64,000 bases of DNA from Paenibacillus wynnii (lineage in GTDB: Bacteria > Bacillota > Bacilli > Paenibacillales > Paenibacillaceae). Location: contig NZ_JQCR01000002.1 in NCBI RefSeq assembly GCF_000757885.1, positions 1,178,001 through 1,242,000 of the forward strand, written 5' to 3'. This document shows, piece by piece, positions 45,032 through 54,671 of this stretch (its first letter is position 1; every line of letters begins with the position of its first letter). The position numbers were made by a program, and so were the translations under genes. The notes beneath the pieces were generated by a model. That model worked only from the letters and a program-made list of their open reading frames with translations, was not told the DNA's origin and did no database searches.

Positions 45032-46477
45032 CTAACGATATTCCAATGTAAGCGAAAGAGACATGCCGTTATAGGAATATGAATATCCAGATAACACCTG
45101 GCTCGAAGCCATTGCGGCAGTAAGGTCAGCAATCGCATCTCCCTCATAAGCAGGCTTGATGCTCAACTCCGTCTCATGGGCTGCAATAGTCTTGGCAATC
45201 CTCTCCTTCAGTTCCATAGCGCTGTGTACAACAAGATCTTTATACTCATAATAATTCTTCGATATCGCCGTAGCTTCAGGCCACTTTACTGTCTCCCAGA
45301 TATGATCCTTCATGAGTTCCTTATCCGTAACGTTGAAATAGCTATATATTAATCTTCCCTTTTCATCTGGAACCGGATCATCCCAAGTAACGTCCAAATT
45401 ATAATATTCATTGTCAATCTTCACTTTATTCCACGCATGACTTATGCCGTCCGCCGTTCCTATCACTATCTCTGAATCTATACCGGCCAGCTCCAGCAGC
45501 AGATGTGCTGCATAGGCGTAACCTTGGCATACAGCGCTTCCGTTGAATAGGACACCATAGGCGCTGAACACGTCGTCCGGCAATGTATCCTTCAGGTAGT
45601 TGTCGTAATCGTAAACGGTGTGAAGAATAATATAGTCATGGATGGCGATCTCCTTCTCCATGTCACTCATGCCCGGCTTGATAATTTCTGTATTGACCCG
45701 TACTGATTCCTCATAGATTTTTTTCGTACGGTCGTCTTGAAAGAGGAGAGGTTTGTCTGATTGCTCGATGGCCCCCAGCAGCTCATGTTCATTTCTAACA
45801 AAGACCGGCCCATAGAGATCATAGATCCGAAACGCCAGTACAAAGATTTGCTCACGTGATGCTTTAGCCTTCGGTTGGAACGCTATCCCCCCCTTGGACT
45901 CCGTCCCTTGTAAAATACCGCTGGAGGAAAGCTTGTTCACGGCACTTCCCGCCCAGCCAGCCACAGCGCTTGCGTCCGTGAACGTAGGTGGGCTGCTGCT
46001 ATTCAACCTATCAGCTATACCCGCCTTTTGAAGCGTGTTATATAACATGACCGCGATTTGTTCACGGGTGACAGGCTCATTCGGCGCAAAGCTTCGGTTG
46101 CCCATTCCACCGACTATGTTAAGCGCATAAGCCTTTAGTACATTCTCATCTTTCGTATCCTTGAACGGATTCACGGCAGGCATGGCTGCCTGGAGTCCCG
46201 TCATATTCTCATATAAACGAACGGCAATCTGGCTTAGCTCCGCTCTAGTAATTGCGTTCTGAAAATTACTCATAAGACCATAAGGAACAAGGCTCTGTAC
46301 GTAGGCTTTGGTAACCTCTTCGGCCGCCCATGCACTTGGCTCATTTCGACTGGCAGCCGAGGTACTCAAAGGATGAATCAGCAATATATTAGAGGAGAGC
46401 AGCAGACCTGCTGTGAAGGCTGCCAGCTTATGCAGCTTCGGGTATTTTCTAGCGTTGTCCCTTATCATGAATGTCAT
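45032..46477 (-). CDS. SLH-domain protein with transglutaminase-like domain
   Basis: 481 residues from ATG 46477, with AGGAG 9 nt upstream. Signal peptide about residues 1-42 (STSAAS). Three SLH-like repeats follow (about 50-230), with GGMGNRSFAPNEPVTREQIAVMLY as the clearest, then a transglutaminase-like core: GSAVCQGYAYA (Cys), ISHAWNKVKI (His) and NLDVTWDDP (Asp). Such cell-wall-anchored proteins may crosslink or cleave peptides. The gene stands alone, followed by the 10-bp tandem array. Confidence 0.88.
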   Translation of the reverse strand: MTFMIRDNARKYPKLHKLAAFTAGLLLSSNILLIHPLSTSAASRNEPSAWAAEEVTKAYVQSLVPYGLMSNFQNAITRAELSQIAVRLYENMTGLQAAMPAVNPFKDTKDENVLKAYALNIVGGMGNRSFAPNEPVTREQIAVMLYNTLQKAGIADRLNSSSPPTFTDASAVAGWAGSAVNKLSSSGILQGTESKGGIAFQPKAKASREQIFVLAFRIYDLYGPVFVRNEHELLGAIEQSDKPLLFQDDRTKKIYEESVRVNTEIIKPGMSDMEKEIAIHDYIILHTVYDYDNYLKDTLPDDVFSAYGVLFNGSAVCQGYAYAAHLLLELAGIDSEIVIGTADGISHAWNKVKIDNEYYNLDVTWDDPVPDEKGRLIYSYFNVTDKELMKDHIWETVKWPEATAISKNYYEYKDLVVHSAMELKERIAKTIAAHETELSIKPAYEGDAIADLTAAMASSQVLSGYSYSYNGMSLSLTLEYR

Positions 46478-46577
46478 ATCCCCATTCTCCTATTCCATAG
46501 ATATCCTGATCATTATATCGACAGGATTTCTAGAATAGTTGAGAGGACGCTCCGCAGGAACAGGTTCTAACCACTTT

Positions 46578-46814
46578 TTACAAGCAGTTATTTCGCCAAC
46601 GCTCGAGCTTTGGGATATTACGCGTAAACATACCGGTCATGAACTTAGGAAAACCAAATTCCACCAGCTTCTGCTGAACTCTTGCTTTCATCATTTCCGA
46701 GGTAAGATCGGGCTGGGTGAACTTACCATTGTGGTAGCAGTGGCTGCAGTATTTCTTGCTTTTACTGCCATCTTCCTCGGTCCCGCCGCGTTGTTCGTCA
46801 CGAGCAAGCGGCAT
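46578..46814 (-). CDS. Zinc-ribbon protein; start codon unclear
   Basis: 78 residues from ATG 46814: MPLARDEQRGGTEEDGS, KYCSHCYHNGKFTQPDLT, and a basic helical C-terminus (KFMTGMFTRNIPKLERW). Relatives start CQSCGMPL, and the missing N-C-Q-S-C-G is encoded here in frame just upstream (46815-46832), with AAAGGGA beyond it but no ATG, GTG or TTG in frame. Either an unusual start codon is used, or the gene has lost its start and one zinc knuckle. It lies 30 nt after the DUF554 gene. Confidence 0.7.
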   Translation of the reverse strand: MPLARDEQRGGTEEDGSKSKKYCSHCYHNGKFTQPDLTSEMMKARVQQKLVEFGFPKFMTGMFTRNIPKLERWRNNCL

Positions 46815-46843
46815 GCCGCAGCTCTGGCAATTCTTATTTCCCT

Positions 46844-47551
46844 TTATCCCTGAAATGCGTACAGCACAGTAACTAATACTACGGCTATTACTATACCTGG
46901 AAGAAGATTAGCTACTTTAATTTTGGTTATTCCGAGCAAATTCAAACCTATAGCAGCAATCATAATGCCACCGGTAGCCGTCAATTCACTGATACAATTA
47001 CCCAGTAAGGCATCGGGAACAAACCGGGTAATCTGTGTAGCTAACAACGCAATAGAGCCCTCATAGACAAGGATAGGAATGGCTGAAAATAACACACCGA
47101 CTCCCAAAGTAGTCGTTAATATAATGGCAATGAAACCATCCATAATCGCCTTCGTGTACAGAATGTCATGATTACCTTTGATGCCGCTATCTAACGCACC
47201 CAATATGCCCATGGCTCCGACCACAAAAACCAAGCTGGCAGTTATAAACCCCTGAGAGATACTTCCCGGTTCATTGGAGCCGATTCGGTTCTCTAGCCAC
47301 TGCCCTGCAGAGGTGAATTTATCCTCCAGAGAAATGAGTTCCCCGATAACAGCACCAATTACCAGACTAAGGATAACAATAAGGAAATTCTCGCTTTTAA
47401 AACCCATCTGTATACCTAGAACGACAATAGCTAGGCCAATTCCGTTCATGACCGTTTCTTTCATGCTTTCCGGAATACGGCGCAGCAGCCGTCCTAATAA
47501 TGTACCAACAATTACCGTGATTCCATTCACCATCGCTCCAAGCAAAACCAT
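46844..47551 (-). CDS. DUF554 family membrane protein
   Basis: 235 residues, about seven hydrophobic helices. Starts GAMVNGITVIVGTLLGRLLRR, with IGLAIVVLGIQMG and VIGAVIGELI, typical of the DUF554 (YqgA/YdfK) family. Its function is not known; some members are thought to be transporters. It is 21 nt downstream of the malic enzyme gene and likely co-transcribed. Confidence 0.88.
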   Translation of the reverse strand: MVLLGAMVNGITVIVGTLLGRLLRRIPESMKETVMNGIGLAIVVLGIQMGFKSENFLIVILSLVIGAVIGELISLEDKFTSAGQWLENRIGSNEPGSISQGFITASLVFVVGAMGILGALDSGIKGNHDILYTKAIMDGFIAIILTTTLGVGVLFSAIPILVYEGSIALLATQITRFVPDALLGNCISELTATGGIMIAAIGLNLLGITKIKVANLLPGIVIAVVLVTVLYAFQG

Positions 47552-47572
47552 TCCTTCACCCTACATTTCTAT

Positions 47573-48982
47573 CTATGATATTAAATCCTTCGGGATACGC
47601 CGTGCCATATCTGTTGCAATCGCCGCTTTAATTACTGCTATTCTTACTTGCTCCACTACCTTTTCGTTAAAAATACTCGGAATGATATACTGCTCATTCA
47701 ATTCATCCTCCTGAACAACCGAAGCAATGGCCTGGGCTGCAGCCAGCTTCATTTCCAGATTCACAGTTCGGGCCCGGCAATCGAGCGCCCCACGAAAAAT
47801 TCCCGGGAAACACAGAACATTATTGATTTGGTTCGGGTAGTCGCTTCTACCGGTAGCCAGAACCCGGACATACGGTTCCGCTAATTCAGGCTCAATCTCC
47901 GGATTCGGGTTAGCCATCGCGAATACGATGCGGTCTGGAGCCATGCTTTTCACATGATCGATGGTCAAAACACCACCGCCGGATACTCCGATGAACACAT
48001 CTGCGCCTTTGATCGCCTCCGTCAGACCACCAACCAAGCCTTCCTCGTTCGTCACTTCTGCCAGCCGCAGCCATTCTGCATGGGAATACTCTACCCCTCG
48101 CCGAAGTATACCTTCCCGATCCACAGCCGCGATATGGCTGGCACCCGCCGCCAGCAGCAGATTGCAGATAGACACTCCCGCTGCTCCGATGCCGATCACT
48201 ACAATTCGGACTGTAGCTATAGACTTACCAACCACCTTAAGCGCATTCAGCAGACCCGCCAAAGCAACGATAGCTGTGCCATGCTGGTCATCATGAAAGA
48301 CAGGGATGTCCAGTTCAGCGGCAAGCCGCCGTTCAATCTCAAAGCAGCGCGGAGAAGAGATATCCTCCAGATTAATGCCGCCAAATCCAGGCGAGACCGC
48401 TTTAATGATGCTCACAATTTCATCCGGGTCCTTGGTATTTAAGCATAGTGGAAAAGCATCAATGCCTGCCAGCTGTTTGAACAGCATCGCCTTCCCCTCC
48501 ATCACCGGCATCGCCGCCTCCGGACCGATATCTCCCAGACCCAACACGGCCGTACCGTCCGTTACAACCGCTACCGTATTCCGCTTCATGGTAAGCGAGT
48601 AGGCTTTGCTCGGGTCTTCAGCGATAGCTGTACAGACGCGGGCCACACCTGGCGTATACACTTGGGACAGATCCTCCCGATTCTTAATCGGCATCTTGGG
48701 GGTAACCTCGATCTTGCCGCCGAGATGCGCCAAAAAGGTACGGTCAGAGACGTTGATCACTTTTATTCCTGCCATCTCCGACAATTCGCTCACCACATCT
48801 TCATTCCCCGCATCCAGCACATTCACCGTAATATCCCGAGTCGTCACATCCTTGCCTGCACGAATGACGTCAATGGCCACTATATCTCCGCCGGCGGTGG
48901 CAATCTTGGAGGCAACATCCCCGAAGGACGTTATGGATTTGCGTATTTCGAGCCGAATAATTATTGTTGTTGAGATCGACAT
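47573..48982 (-). CDS. Malic enzyme with N-terminal ACT domain
   Basis: 469 residues; AGGGGG 9 nt before the ATG. Residues 1-75 are an ACT-like regulatory domain (TTIIIRLEIRKSITSFGDVA). The catalytic part has YTPGVARVC, the NAD(P) and metal-binding NLEDISSPRCFEIERRL, FHDDQHGTAIVALAGLLNAL, IGIGAAGVSICNLLLAAGA and FAMANPNPEI. It decarboxylates malate to pyruvate, as in YtsJ-type enzymes of Bacilli; cofactor preference is not certain. Confidence 0.94.
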   Translation of the reverse strand: MSISTTIIIRLEIRKSITSFGDVASKIATAGGDIVAIDVIRAGKDVTTRDITVNVLDAGNEDVVSELSEMAGIKVINVSDRTFLAHLGGKIEVTPKMPIKNREDLSQVYTPGVARVCTAIAEDPSKAYSLTMKRNTVAVVTDGTAVLGLGDIGPEAAMPVMEGKAMLFKQLAGIDAFPLCLNTKDPDEIVSIIKAVSPGFGGINLEDISSPRCFEIERRLAAELDIPVFHDDQHGTAIVALAGLLNALKVVGKSIATVRIVVIGIGAAGVSICNLLLAAGASHIAAVDREGILRRGVEYSHAEWLRLAEVTNEEGLVGGLTEAIKGADVFIGVSGGGVLTIDHVKSMAPDRIVFAMANPNPEIEPELAEPYVRVLATGRSDYPNQINNVLCFPGIFRGALDCRARTVNLEMKLAAAQAIASVVQEDELNEQYIIPSIFNEKVVEQVRIAVIKAAIATDMARRIPKDLIS

Positions 48983-48996
48983 GATGAATAGCCCCC

Positions 48997-49926
48997 TTAG
49001 TGGTTGTATGGATCCTCTGAACCCTCTGCATACCAGCGTGGAATGACTCTTTTAAAATATTCATAATCTTCAAAGGCTACTTTGCATCTATCTATCATGC
49101 CCTCGACTTCAGAAGCTCCGAACGGAATCGCCCATACGATGGAAAAGAGTGAAGAATACGCCACATAAAGCGCTTGTCTGGTCCAGAACTCGTCAGGGGG
49201 AGCGCCTTCGAAATACCCGTCGATTTTACCTCTCGCAAAAGGAATACTCCACTCCCGGTCGAAGGACTGCAGCTTATAGAACTCTTCTACATAATCACCA
49301 CTATCACAGCGGTTGAAATCAATAACTCCAATTTGCCCTTGATCGGTGTACAGCAAATTCCCTATGTGGTAATCTCCATGGCGGTAGACCTCCCCCATAT
49401 TGCTGAGTTGTCCGATATTCTTTTTGACAAAAGCAATGGCAGTCTCATCCCCCGGTACCCGGTACGGACAGCTTTCGTACTTCTCCACACGGGAGAGAAC
49501 TTTGGTGCGCAATTGTTGCTCCCAATCGGAATGTTTAGCCGGGGGCGGGATGGAATGTATTTGTTTTAAAATCTGACCGGCCTGAACCCCCAACTGATAC
49601 TGCTGTGTTACAGGTAAGGACAACAGGCATTCCTCCAGCGGAAGCCCTTCTACCCATGTAAGCAGCATATACGTATTCCTGCCCTCGTTGCATAGACCAA
49701 AATCGATAGCCCGCGACATCGCAAAATCAAGCTGATTGATAACCTTAACCCTGTTATACTCCGCCTGCCTCGCGTCAAATTGTTCTATAGCGGAAAGCCT
49801 CAAGAGCAGCCTTTGACCGTCCCCGCTCTCGACCTCATATTTCAGATCACTTGACCAGCCTTTAAGCACCGGTTCTAGCTTCTTCCATGTTTTTTGATGG
49901 GGAATTCCCGTTACGTGGTTGCTCAA
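48997..49926 (-). CDS. Aminoglycoside-phosphotransferase-fold kinase
   Basis: 309 residues from TTG 49926, which overlaps the MFS gene stop (TTGA) and has GGGAGC 6 nt upstream. Catalytic loop YRHGDYHIGNLLY and metal motif VIDFNRCDSGD are those of the APH family; EYNRVKVINQLDFAMSRAIDFG supplies the N-lobe. Because it is coupled to a drug-efflux-like MFS gene, a role in resistance is possible, but most such chromosomal proteins phosphorylate unknown small molecules. Confidence 0.85.
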   Translation of the reverse strand: MSNHVTGIPHQKTWKKLEPVLKGWSSDLKYEVESGDGQRLLLRLSAIEQFDARQAEYNRVKVINQLDFAMSRAIDFGLCNEGRNTYMLLTWVEGLPLEECLLSLPVTQQYQLGVQAGQILKQIHSIPPPAKHSDWEQQLRTKVLSRVEKYESCPYRVPGDETAIAFVKKNIGQLSNMGEVYRHGDYHIGNLLYTDQGQIGVIDFNRCDSGDYVEEFYKLQSFDREWSIPFARGKIDGYFEGAPPDEFWTRQALYVAYSSLFSIVWAIPFGASEVEGMIDRCKVAFEDYEYFKRVIPRWYAEGSEDPYNH

Positions 49927-51164
49927 GATTCAGCTCCCTCTCCTTTCAGCTTGGAAGCGGGTTTTCCAGCCTCTATAAGTACCTTGCTGCCCAATAGAAA
50001 AAATCCTTGTATAAAGAGCAGTGCTCCCGTTCCGATAAGCATCCATTCGATTTTGATAAAGTCGGCCATAGGACCAAACACCAGCATACCCAACGGCATC
50101 ATTGAGCTAGAAATCATCCCCAGCACCCCGAATACTCTGCCCAGAAAGTCAGGATCAACCTTCTCTTGCAGCATAACCGTAGAGGGAGTATTGAACATCG
50201 GCATCACCAGACCCACTAAACCCATGACTAACAGATAGATCCAGAAGACAGGAATAAGTCCAAGCGCAAAAGTCCCTGCCCCAATAGCCAGACTAGAAAG
50301 TGTCATGGTATGCACTCTATTGCGGAATCCACCCCAAGAGGCCATAATCAGCCCGCCGCTCATCATCCCTATGGAAAAAGCAATCTCAATGGCCGTAAGC
50401 CGCCAAATATCATTCCCAAATGATCGTGTAACCTGCAGCGGAGTTAGAAAAGCAACAGGTGCAGCGAGAATAAAGAAAAACGCACAGAAGATAAAGAAGG
50501 TTCTGATAAAGGGATGACTCTTAATATAGGCAAAGCCTTGCCGAAGGTCACTTATATAACTTAAAGCCTGCTCCTGAGCTGCCTTAGCATGAACCGGTAC
50601 GTGAAGGAATAATAACAATGTCACAATAGCAATAATTGCTGTAATTACATCGATAAAAAATATGGCCTCAATGGATGCCACCGTAAGCAATGCGCCGCTC
50701 AGCATCGGGGATAACAGCATCACCAGCGCCTGAATACTACCGTTGGCACCGCTTACCTTCGTTAGTTGATCCTCTGGGACAAGCTGCGGAATAAAGGCGC
50801 CTACAGCCGGCGTTTGGACTCCGGCACCGAGCGCGCGCAAGGCAGAAGCTACAAAAAGCAGCCACATGGCATCGAAGCCCATCAGGAACAATATCGCCAG
50901 AATTAACGTGGATATGGCAATGATGGAATCCGATAAAATAATGAGCATTTTACGGTTATAGCGGTCTGCCCACACTCCCGCAAACGGAGACAGGAAAAAC
51001 GTCGGTAAAAATCCACATATAATGGAAATCGTCATCATGACACCGGATTGCGTATTTAAGGTAATATACCAAAGTATGGCATACTGAACCAATGAGGAGC
51101 CAAATAAGGATATGGTCTGGCTGGCGAGAAATAGCACAATATTCTTTTTCCAGTTCGGATTCAT
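49923..51164 (-). CDS. MFS transporter (macrolide-efflux-like)
   Basis: About 413 residues from ATG 51164; an upstream extension of 31 codons is open but lacks MFS character. Starts NPNWKKNIVLFLASQTISLFGSSLVQYAILWY and has twelve predicted helices, with the loop GVWADRYNRK between helices 2 and 3. This pattern is that of the MFS_3/MefA-like efflux group. Coupled by a 4-nt overlap with the kinase gene downstream. Confidence 0.86.
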   Translation of the reverse strand: MNPNWKKNIVLFLASQTISLFGSSLVQYAILWYITLNTQSGVMMTISIICGFLPTFFLSPFAGVWADRYNRKMLIILSDSIIAISTLILAILFLMGFDAMWLLFVASALRALGAGVQTPAVGAFIPQLVPEDQLTKVSGANGSIQALVMLLSPMLSGALLTVASIEAIFFIDVITAIIAIVTLLLFLHVPVHAKAAQEQALSYISDLRQGFAYIKSHPFIRTFFIFCAFFFILAAPVAFLTPLQVTRSFGNDIWRLTAIEIAFSIGMMSGGLIMASWGGFRNRVHTMTLSSLAIGAGTFALGLIPVFWIYLLVMGLVGLVMPMFNTPSTVMLQEKVDPDFLGRVFGVLGMISSSMMPLGMLVFGPMADFIKIEWMLIGTGALLFIQGFFLLGSKVLIEAGKPASKLKGEGAES

Positions 51165-51341
51165 AATCGGACAACCCACTCCCTTAACACCGTTTTTTAG
51201 TATCGTATCACAGATTGAATTGAAATCGGAAACGGAATACTGCCTTATGTACGTCAAAAGACCGCCATCTTATAATAGGTAGCGGTCCCCTCACTCTCAT
51301 TCCCTAATTCATCTAACAATCATAATAGCGTCACTGCACAA

Positions 51342-52460
51342 TCAACGTGCCTCCACCTTGCCTTTTCGGTAGATAAACGCACCCAGTGCAAATGCTCCTG
51401 CGCCCCATAGCGCTAATATTCCCATTCCCCTCCAGAAGGTAGCGGTAAGAAATCCGGAACCGTATACCATTCCGTCCCGCATGCCTTCCACAAAATAGGT
51501 AAGCGGAATCACCTGAGTAACAGGCTTAAGCCAGTCCGGTAATCCGCTGGTTGCGAAGAAGATTCCGCTTAGGAACATCATCAAAAAACTGGCGATATTG
51601 GCCATACCCATGTATGACTCGATAGATTTACTGAACGAAGAGAATAAGTACCCCAGTGCGTTAAACGCTAGAACGCCTACAAAAAAAGCTACGATTAACG
51701 TTGGAATATCCATATGAAGATTCGCTCCGAACCCGAATACCCCAATTAAACTTAAGAGTATAATTTGCACAACGCTCAGTATAAAACGGACCATCATCCC
51801 CCCAACTCCAAAAAGTCCCATACGCATTGGGGTCAGACGAAGACGCTTAAGCAGGCCTGTTCTGCGCAGCTCAACCATATCAACCATGCCGAATAGCCCC
51901 GCTTGAGCAATGGAAAGGGCAATCATTCCGGTTAATAAAAAGTCTGCGCTGCTTAAGTCCTCATTGCCTCCGGATACTACAGAAGACTGAAGTTGAAAAG
52001 CAGGTACTACCCCTGCGGCAGCAAAGCTGGCTTGCTGGACATATTGCTGCAATATTCCCCTGACGGCCTGAGATGTGGCATTATTCTCATTCTCGGTATT
52101 AACGATTAGCTTAATATCACCGGCCTCTTCACTCTCAGGAAGAATGATGACTGCATCCACATCTTTATCCTTAATCCATGTATCTGCTTGTTCACTGCTG
52201 ACGGCTTGATCCGTCTTCCATTCGAACACGGGTACTTTTCTAAGTCCAGCTTCGAACGAGTCGGCAGCGGCATTCGACTGCGGCTTCACCAGCGCCACTT
52301 TTGCCTTGAAGTCGGTGCTGTCTCCACCTCCGAAAATAATCATGAATACCACCATCAGAATAACCGGGAAAAATAAATTCCAGAACCACACCTGCTTCTC
52401 CCGAAACATTGTCTTCAGTTGTGCCAGGAACAGCTTCATCAGCTGGTTGCCAATCTTCAT
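51342..52460 (-). CDS. ABC-2 type permease
   Basis: 372 residues from ATG 52460, with GGAGGGA 6 nt upstream. One N-terminal helix (FWNLFFPVILMVVFMIIFGGGD), a large external loop, then five C-terminal helices with LFGMVDMVELRRTGLLKRLRLTPM, the typical ABC-2 (YhgE/DrrB-like) exporter layout. The start lies 2 nt from the stop of its ATPase. Likely exports a drug or lipid-like compound. Confidence 0.92.
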   Translation of the reverse strand: MKIGNQLMKLFLAQLKTMFREKQVWFWNLFFPVILMVVFMIIFGGGDSTDFKAKVALVKPQSNAAADSFEAGLRKVPVFEWKTDQAVSSEQADTWIKDKDVDAVIILPESEEAGDIKLIVNTENENNATSQAVRGILQQYVQQASFAAAGVVPAFQLQSSVVSGGNEDLSSADFLLTGMIALSIAQAGLFGMVDMVELRRTGLLKRLRLTPMRMGLFGVGGMMVRFILSVVQIILLSLIGVFGFGANLHMDIPTLIVAFFVGVLAFNALGYLFSSFSKSIESYMGMANIASFLMMFLSGIFFATSGLPDWLKPVTQVIPLTYFVEGMRDGMVYGSGFLTATFWRGMGILALWGAGAFALGAFIYRKGKVEAR

Positions 52461-52462
52461 CG

Positions 52463-53392
52463 TCAGTCCCTCCATTCTTTGCCCGTAAAGGCAATAAAGA
52501 CGTCTTCTAGGCTCATCTCGCGAATGGATACATGCCCTACTCGGTAGCCTCGCTCCTTGGTAAACCCGAGTAAGTCATATAATGATTGCTCCGGCTTCAC
52601 CGACCATAAGGTCAAATTGGCTCCATCCCGTTCCATACGAACGATATCAGGCTGACTTTGGATGGCCTTCTCGGTTTGACTGGCTGCTTCCTCTCCATCG
52701 TGGAACGACAGTCGCATCTCACGTTCCTGAGTCAATCTGCTGATTAAGGCAGCTGGTGTGTCCAGACTGATAATATGTCCTTGGTCTACAATGCAGACGC
52801 GATCGCTCAGCTTCTCAGCCTCTTCCATGTAATGCGTAGTCAATATAATAGTGGTGCCGAGTGCCTTGAGCTTCAAGATGATGTCCCATATATTGCGGCG
52901 TGCTTGGGGATCTAAGCCTGTTGTCGGCTCATCCAAGAAAATAACCCGCGGATCGTTAATCATCGCCAGACCAATTGCCAACCGCTGCCGTTGTCCGCCA
53001 GAGAGTGACTTCACGCGTTTGTCTCGATGTTCCGTCAAGTTAATCATCTCCAGCACTTCGCTGGTTTTCCTTGACCTAGGATAAAAGGAAGCAAATAAAT
53101 CCAGATTTTCTTCAGCGGTCAGCAATTCGAATAATGCTCCCGATTGCGGCTGTACACCAATCAAGGTTTTGATTTCACTCTCATCCTTTTTCCAGGTCAG
53201 CCCGTTTATTGAAATAGTCCCTGCATCCGGCTCCTGTAATCCTTCAATCATCTCCAGCGTTGTTGTTTTTCCCGCTCCATTAGGTCCAATAATAGTAAAA
53301 ACCTCTCCAGCTTCTACCGTAAAGCTGATATCCTCCACGGCCTTCACTGTCCCGTACGACTTCCTTAAATTTGTTACTGTTAGCACAGACAT
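52463..53392 (-). CDS. ABC transporter ATPase
   Basis: 309 residues from ATG 53392, preceded by GGGAGGG. Walker A GPNGAGKTTTLEM, Q-loop GVQPQSGALF, signature KSLSGGQRQRLAIGLAM, Walker B VIFLDEPTTGLDPQ and switch LTTHYMEEAE. DrrA-like C-terminal extension of about 80 residues. Partner of the permease directly downstream. Confidence 0.94.
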   Translation of the reverse strand: MSVLTVTNLRKSYGTVKAVEDISFTVEAGEVFTIIGPNGAGKTTTLEMIEGLQEPDAGTISINGLTWKKDESEIKTLIGVQPQSGALFELLTAEENLDLFASFYPRSRKTSEVLEMINLTEHRDKRVKSLSGGQRQRLAIGLAMINDPRVIFLDEPTTGLDPQARRNIWDIILKLKALGTTIILTTHYMEEAEKLSDRVCIVDQGHIISLDTPAALISRLTQEREMRLSFHDGEEAASQTEKAIQSQPDIVRMERDGANLTLWSVKPEQSLYDLLGFTKERGYRVGHVSIREMSLEDVFIAFTGKEWRD

Positions 53393-53493
53393 AATATCCC
53401 TCCCGCTCATCCGCTAATTCTTCAATACTAGCTTCATTATATTCCTAATAGTTGAACAGCCTGAACCGTCTGGAAGACGATTCAATATCCGCC

Positions 53494-54516
53494 TTAGGAT
53501 GTAAATGTTTGATCTGATTGAGAAACCGTAGGGTCAAACTGTAGCAGGTTCTGCAATCGTTCCAGAGCAAGACTTGTTACGATCCCCGTCTTATGCCAAT
53601 GCTTGATGCACCCTGCATAATTCAGAAGCACACATTGGGGCTCGTAACCCAATTCCTTGGCTTTATAGCCACCGGAGATCAGATTGAGCACACAAGCGAC
53701 TCCAATAATCCCAACCTCGCCCTCTGCCATATGACCCTGTCCGAACGCCGTAGACGCATGCGGAATGATCAATACTTTATAACCCTGCTCCTTCCCCATT
53801 TTCGTGATCGTGTTCACCTGACAGTCATTCGAACAGTCTCTGCATACAAGGCCTTGCTCCATCGGAACAGCTCTGCAGGCTTCATTAGATTTCAGTCTCA
53901 TACAAATCGGAAGGAACACTCTTTTTTCCTTGGTTTCTAAAAATGCGCTCCTGAACACCCGATTCATAATCTCCGCACCCACCATATTTAAATGATATTC
54001 TATCCGCTCGCGCATACAGAAAATAAGCTTTCCCTTCCCTTTCAGGCTTTCGCGGTTGCCATCAATAAACGAATTCACATGCAGCGTGTAACGGCCTATT
54101 GTCTCCTCGCTTCTCTTATCGAACCAGTTCGCCAGCTTCATTGCTTTTGACAGTCTGTGTTCAACTTCCCTCCGAGGCTTGCCTTTCAAAAAATCATACC
54201 AGATCGTCATTCTTTGACTCTCTTGCTCGAACTCCCCGGAGGCCTGCAACCATCCGATCAACTTCCCAAAGGAGTCCAGATTAAATTCGTTGTTGCCATA
54301 GACCCTCCACAACACACCGATCATTAATAACTCCAACTTATATATTTCGGCTCCCATAGGCTTCAGATTTCTGTCAGCCATATAACGGCTAAATTCTTCG
54401 ATCCCATCTTCTTCGCTCATTTTATTCATTACTTCTTCAGTAAATGCCGCTGCATCTTCATAATATGTATGACTGTCTGCGCTATCTCCATATAAGGAGT
54501 AGGTTACTGTCTCCAT
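53494..54516 (-). CDS. DUF116 family protein
   Basis: 340 residues. The C-terminal half has the DUF116 pattern: FLPICMRLKSNEACRAVPMEQGLVCRDCSNDCQV with clustered Cys, then YKVLIIPHAS, GIIGVACVLNLISGGYKAKELG and CVLLNYAGCIKHW. The Cys set could bind a metal or an iron-sulfur cluster. Function unknown. The first ~100 residues are hydrophilic, with no signal peptide. It stands alone between the ABC pair and htpG. Confidence 0.78.
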   Translation of the reverse strand: METVTYSLYGDSADSHTYYEDAAAFTEEVMNKMSEEDGIEEFSRYMADRNLKPMGAEIYKLELLMIGVLWRVYGNNEFNLDSFGKLIGWLQASGEFEQESQRMTIWYDFLKGKPRREVEHRLSKAMKLANWFDKRSEETIGRYTLHVNSFIDGNRESLKGKGKLIFCMRERIEYHLNMVGAEIMNRVFRSAFLETKEKRVFLPICMRLKSNEACRAVPMEQGLVCRDCSNDCQVNTITKMGKEQGYKVLIIPHASTAFGQGHMAEGEVGIIGVACVLNLISGGYKAKELGYEPQCVLLNYAGCIKHWHKTGIVTSLALERLQNLLQFDPTVSQSDQTFTS

Positions 54517-54603
54517 TCCGCAATTTACCTCCCACAGTTTACCAGTAAAGTATCATATCCTTCTCTGGGTGGCAGTGACCTTTTATTACGAATTTGCTAA
54601 ATA

Positions 54604-54645
54604 ACAAATAACCCGCATGGGCACGAGGCCATACGGGTTATTTGT
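54604..54645 (-). terminator. Terminator of htpG
   Basis: ACAAATAACCCG (54604-54615) and CGGGTTATTTGT (54634-54645) form a perfect 12-bp stem whose distal arm supplies the U-rich end. It lies 27 nt after the htpG stop codon. Confidence 0.85.
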
Positions 54646-54671
54646 GCTTGCAATCTTTTCGCTAGCTTCTT

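Noticed and set aside
47954..49046. Several long plus-strand open frames
   Set aside because: Antisense shadows of the malic enzyme and phosphotransferase genes, with low-complexity composition.
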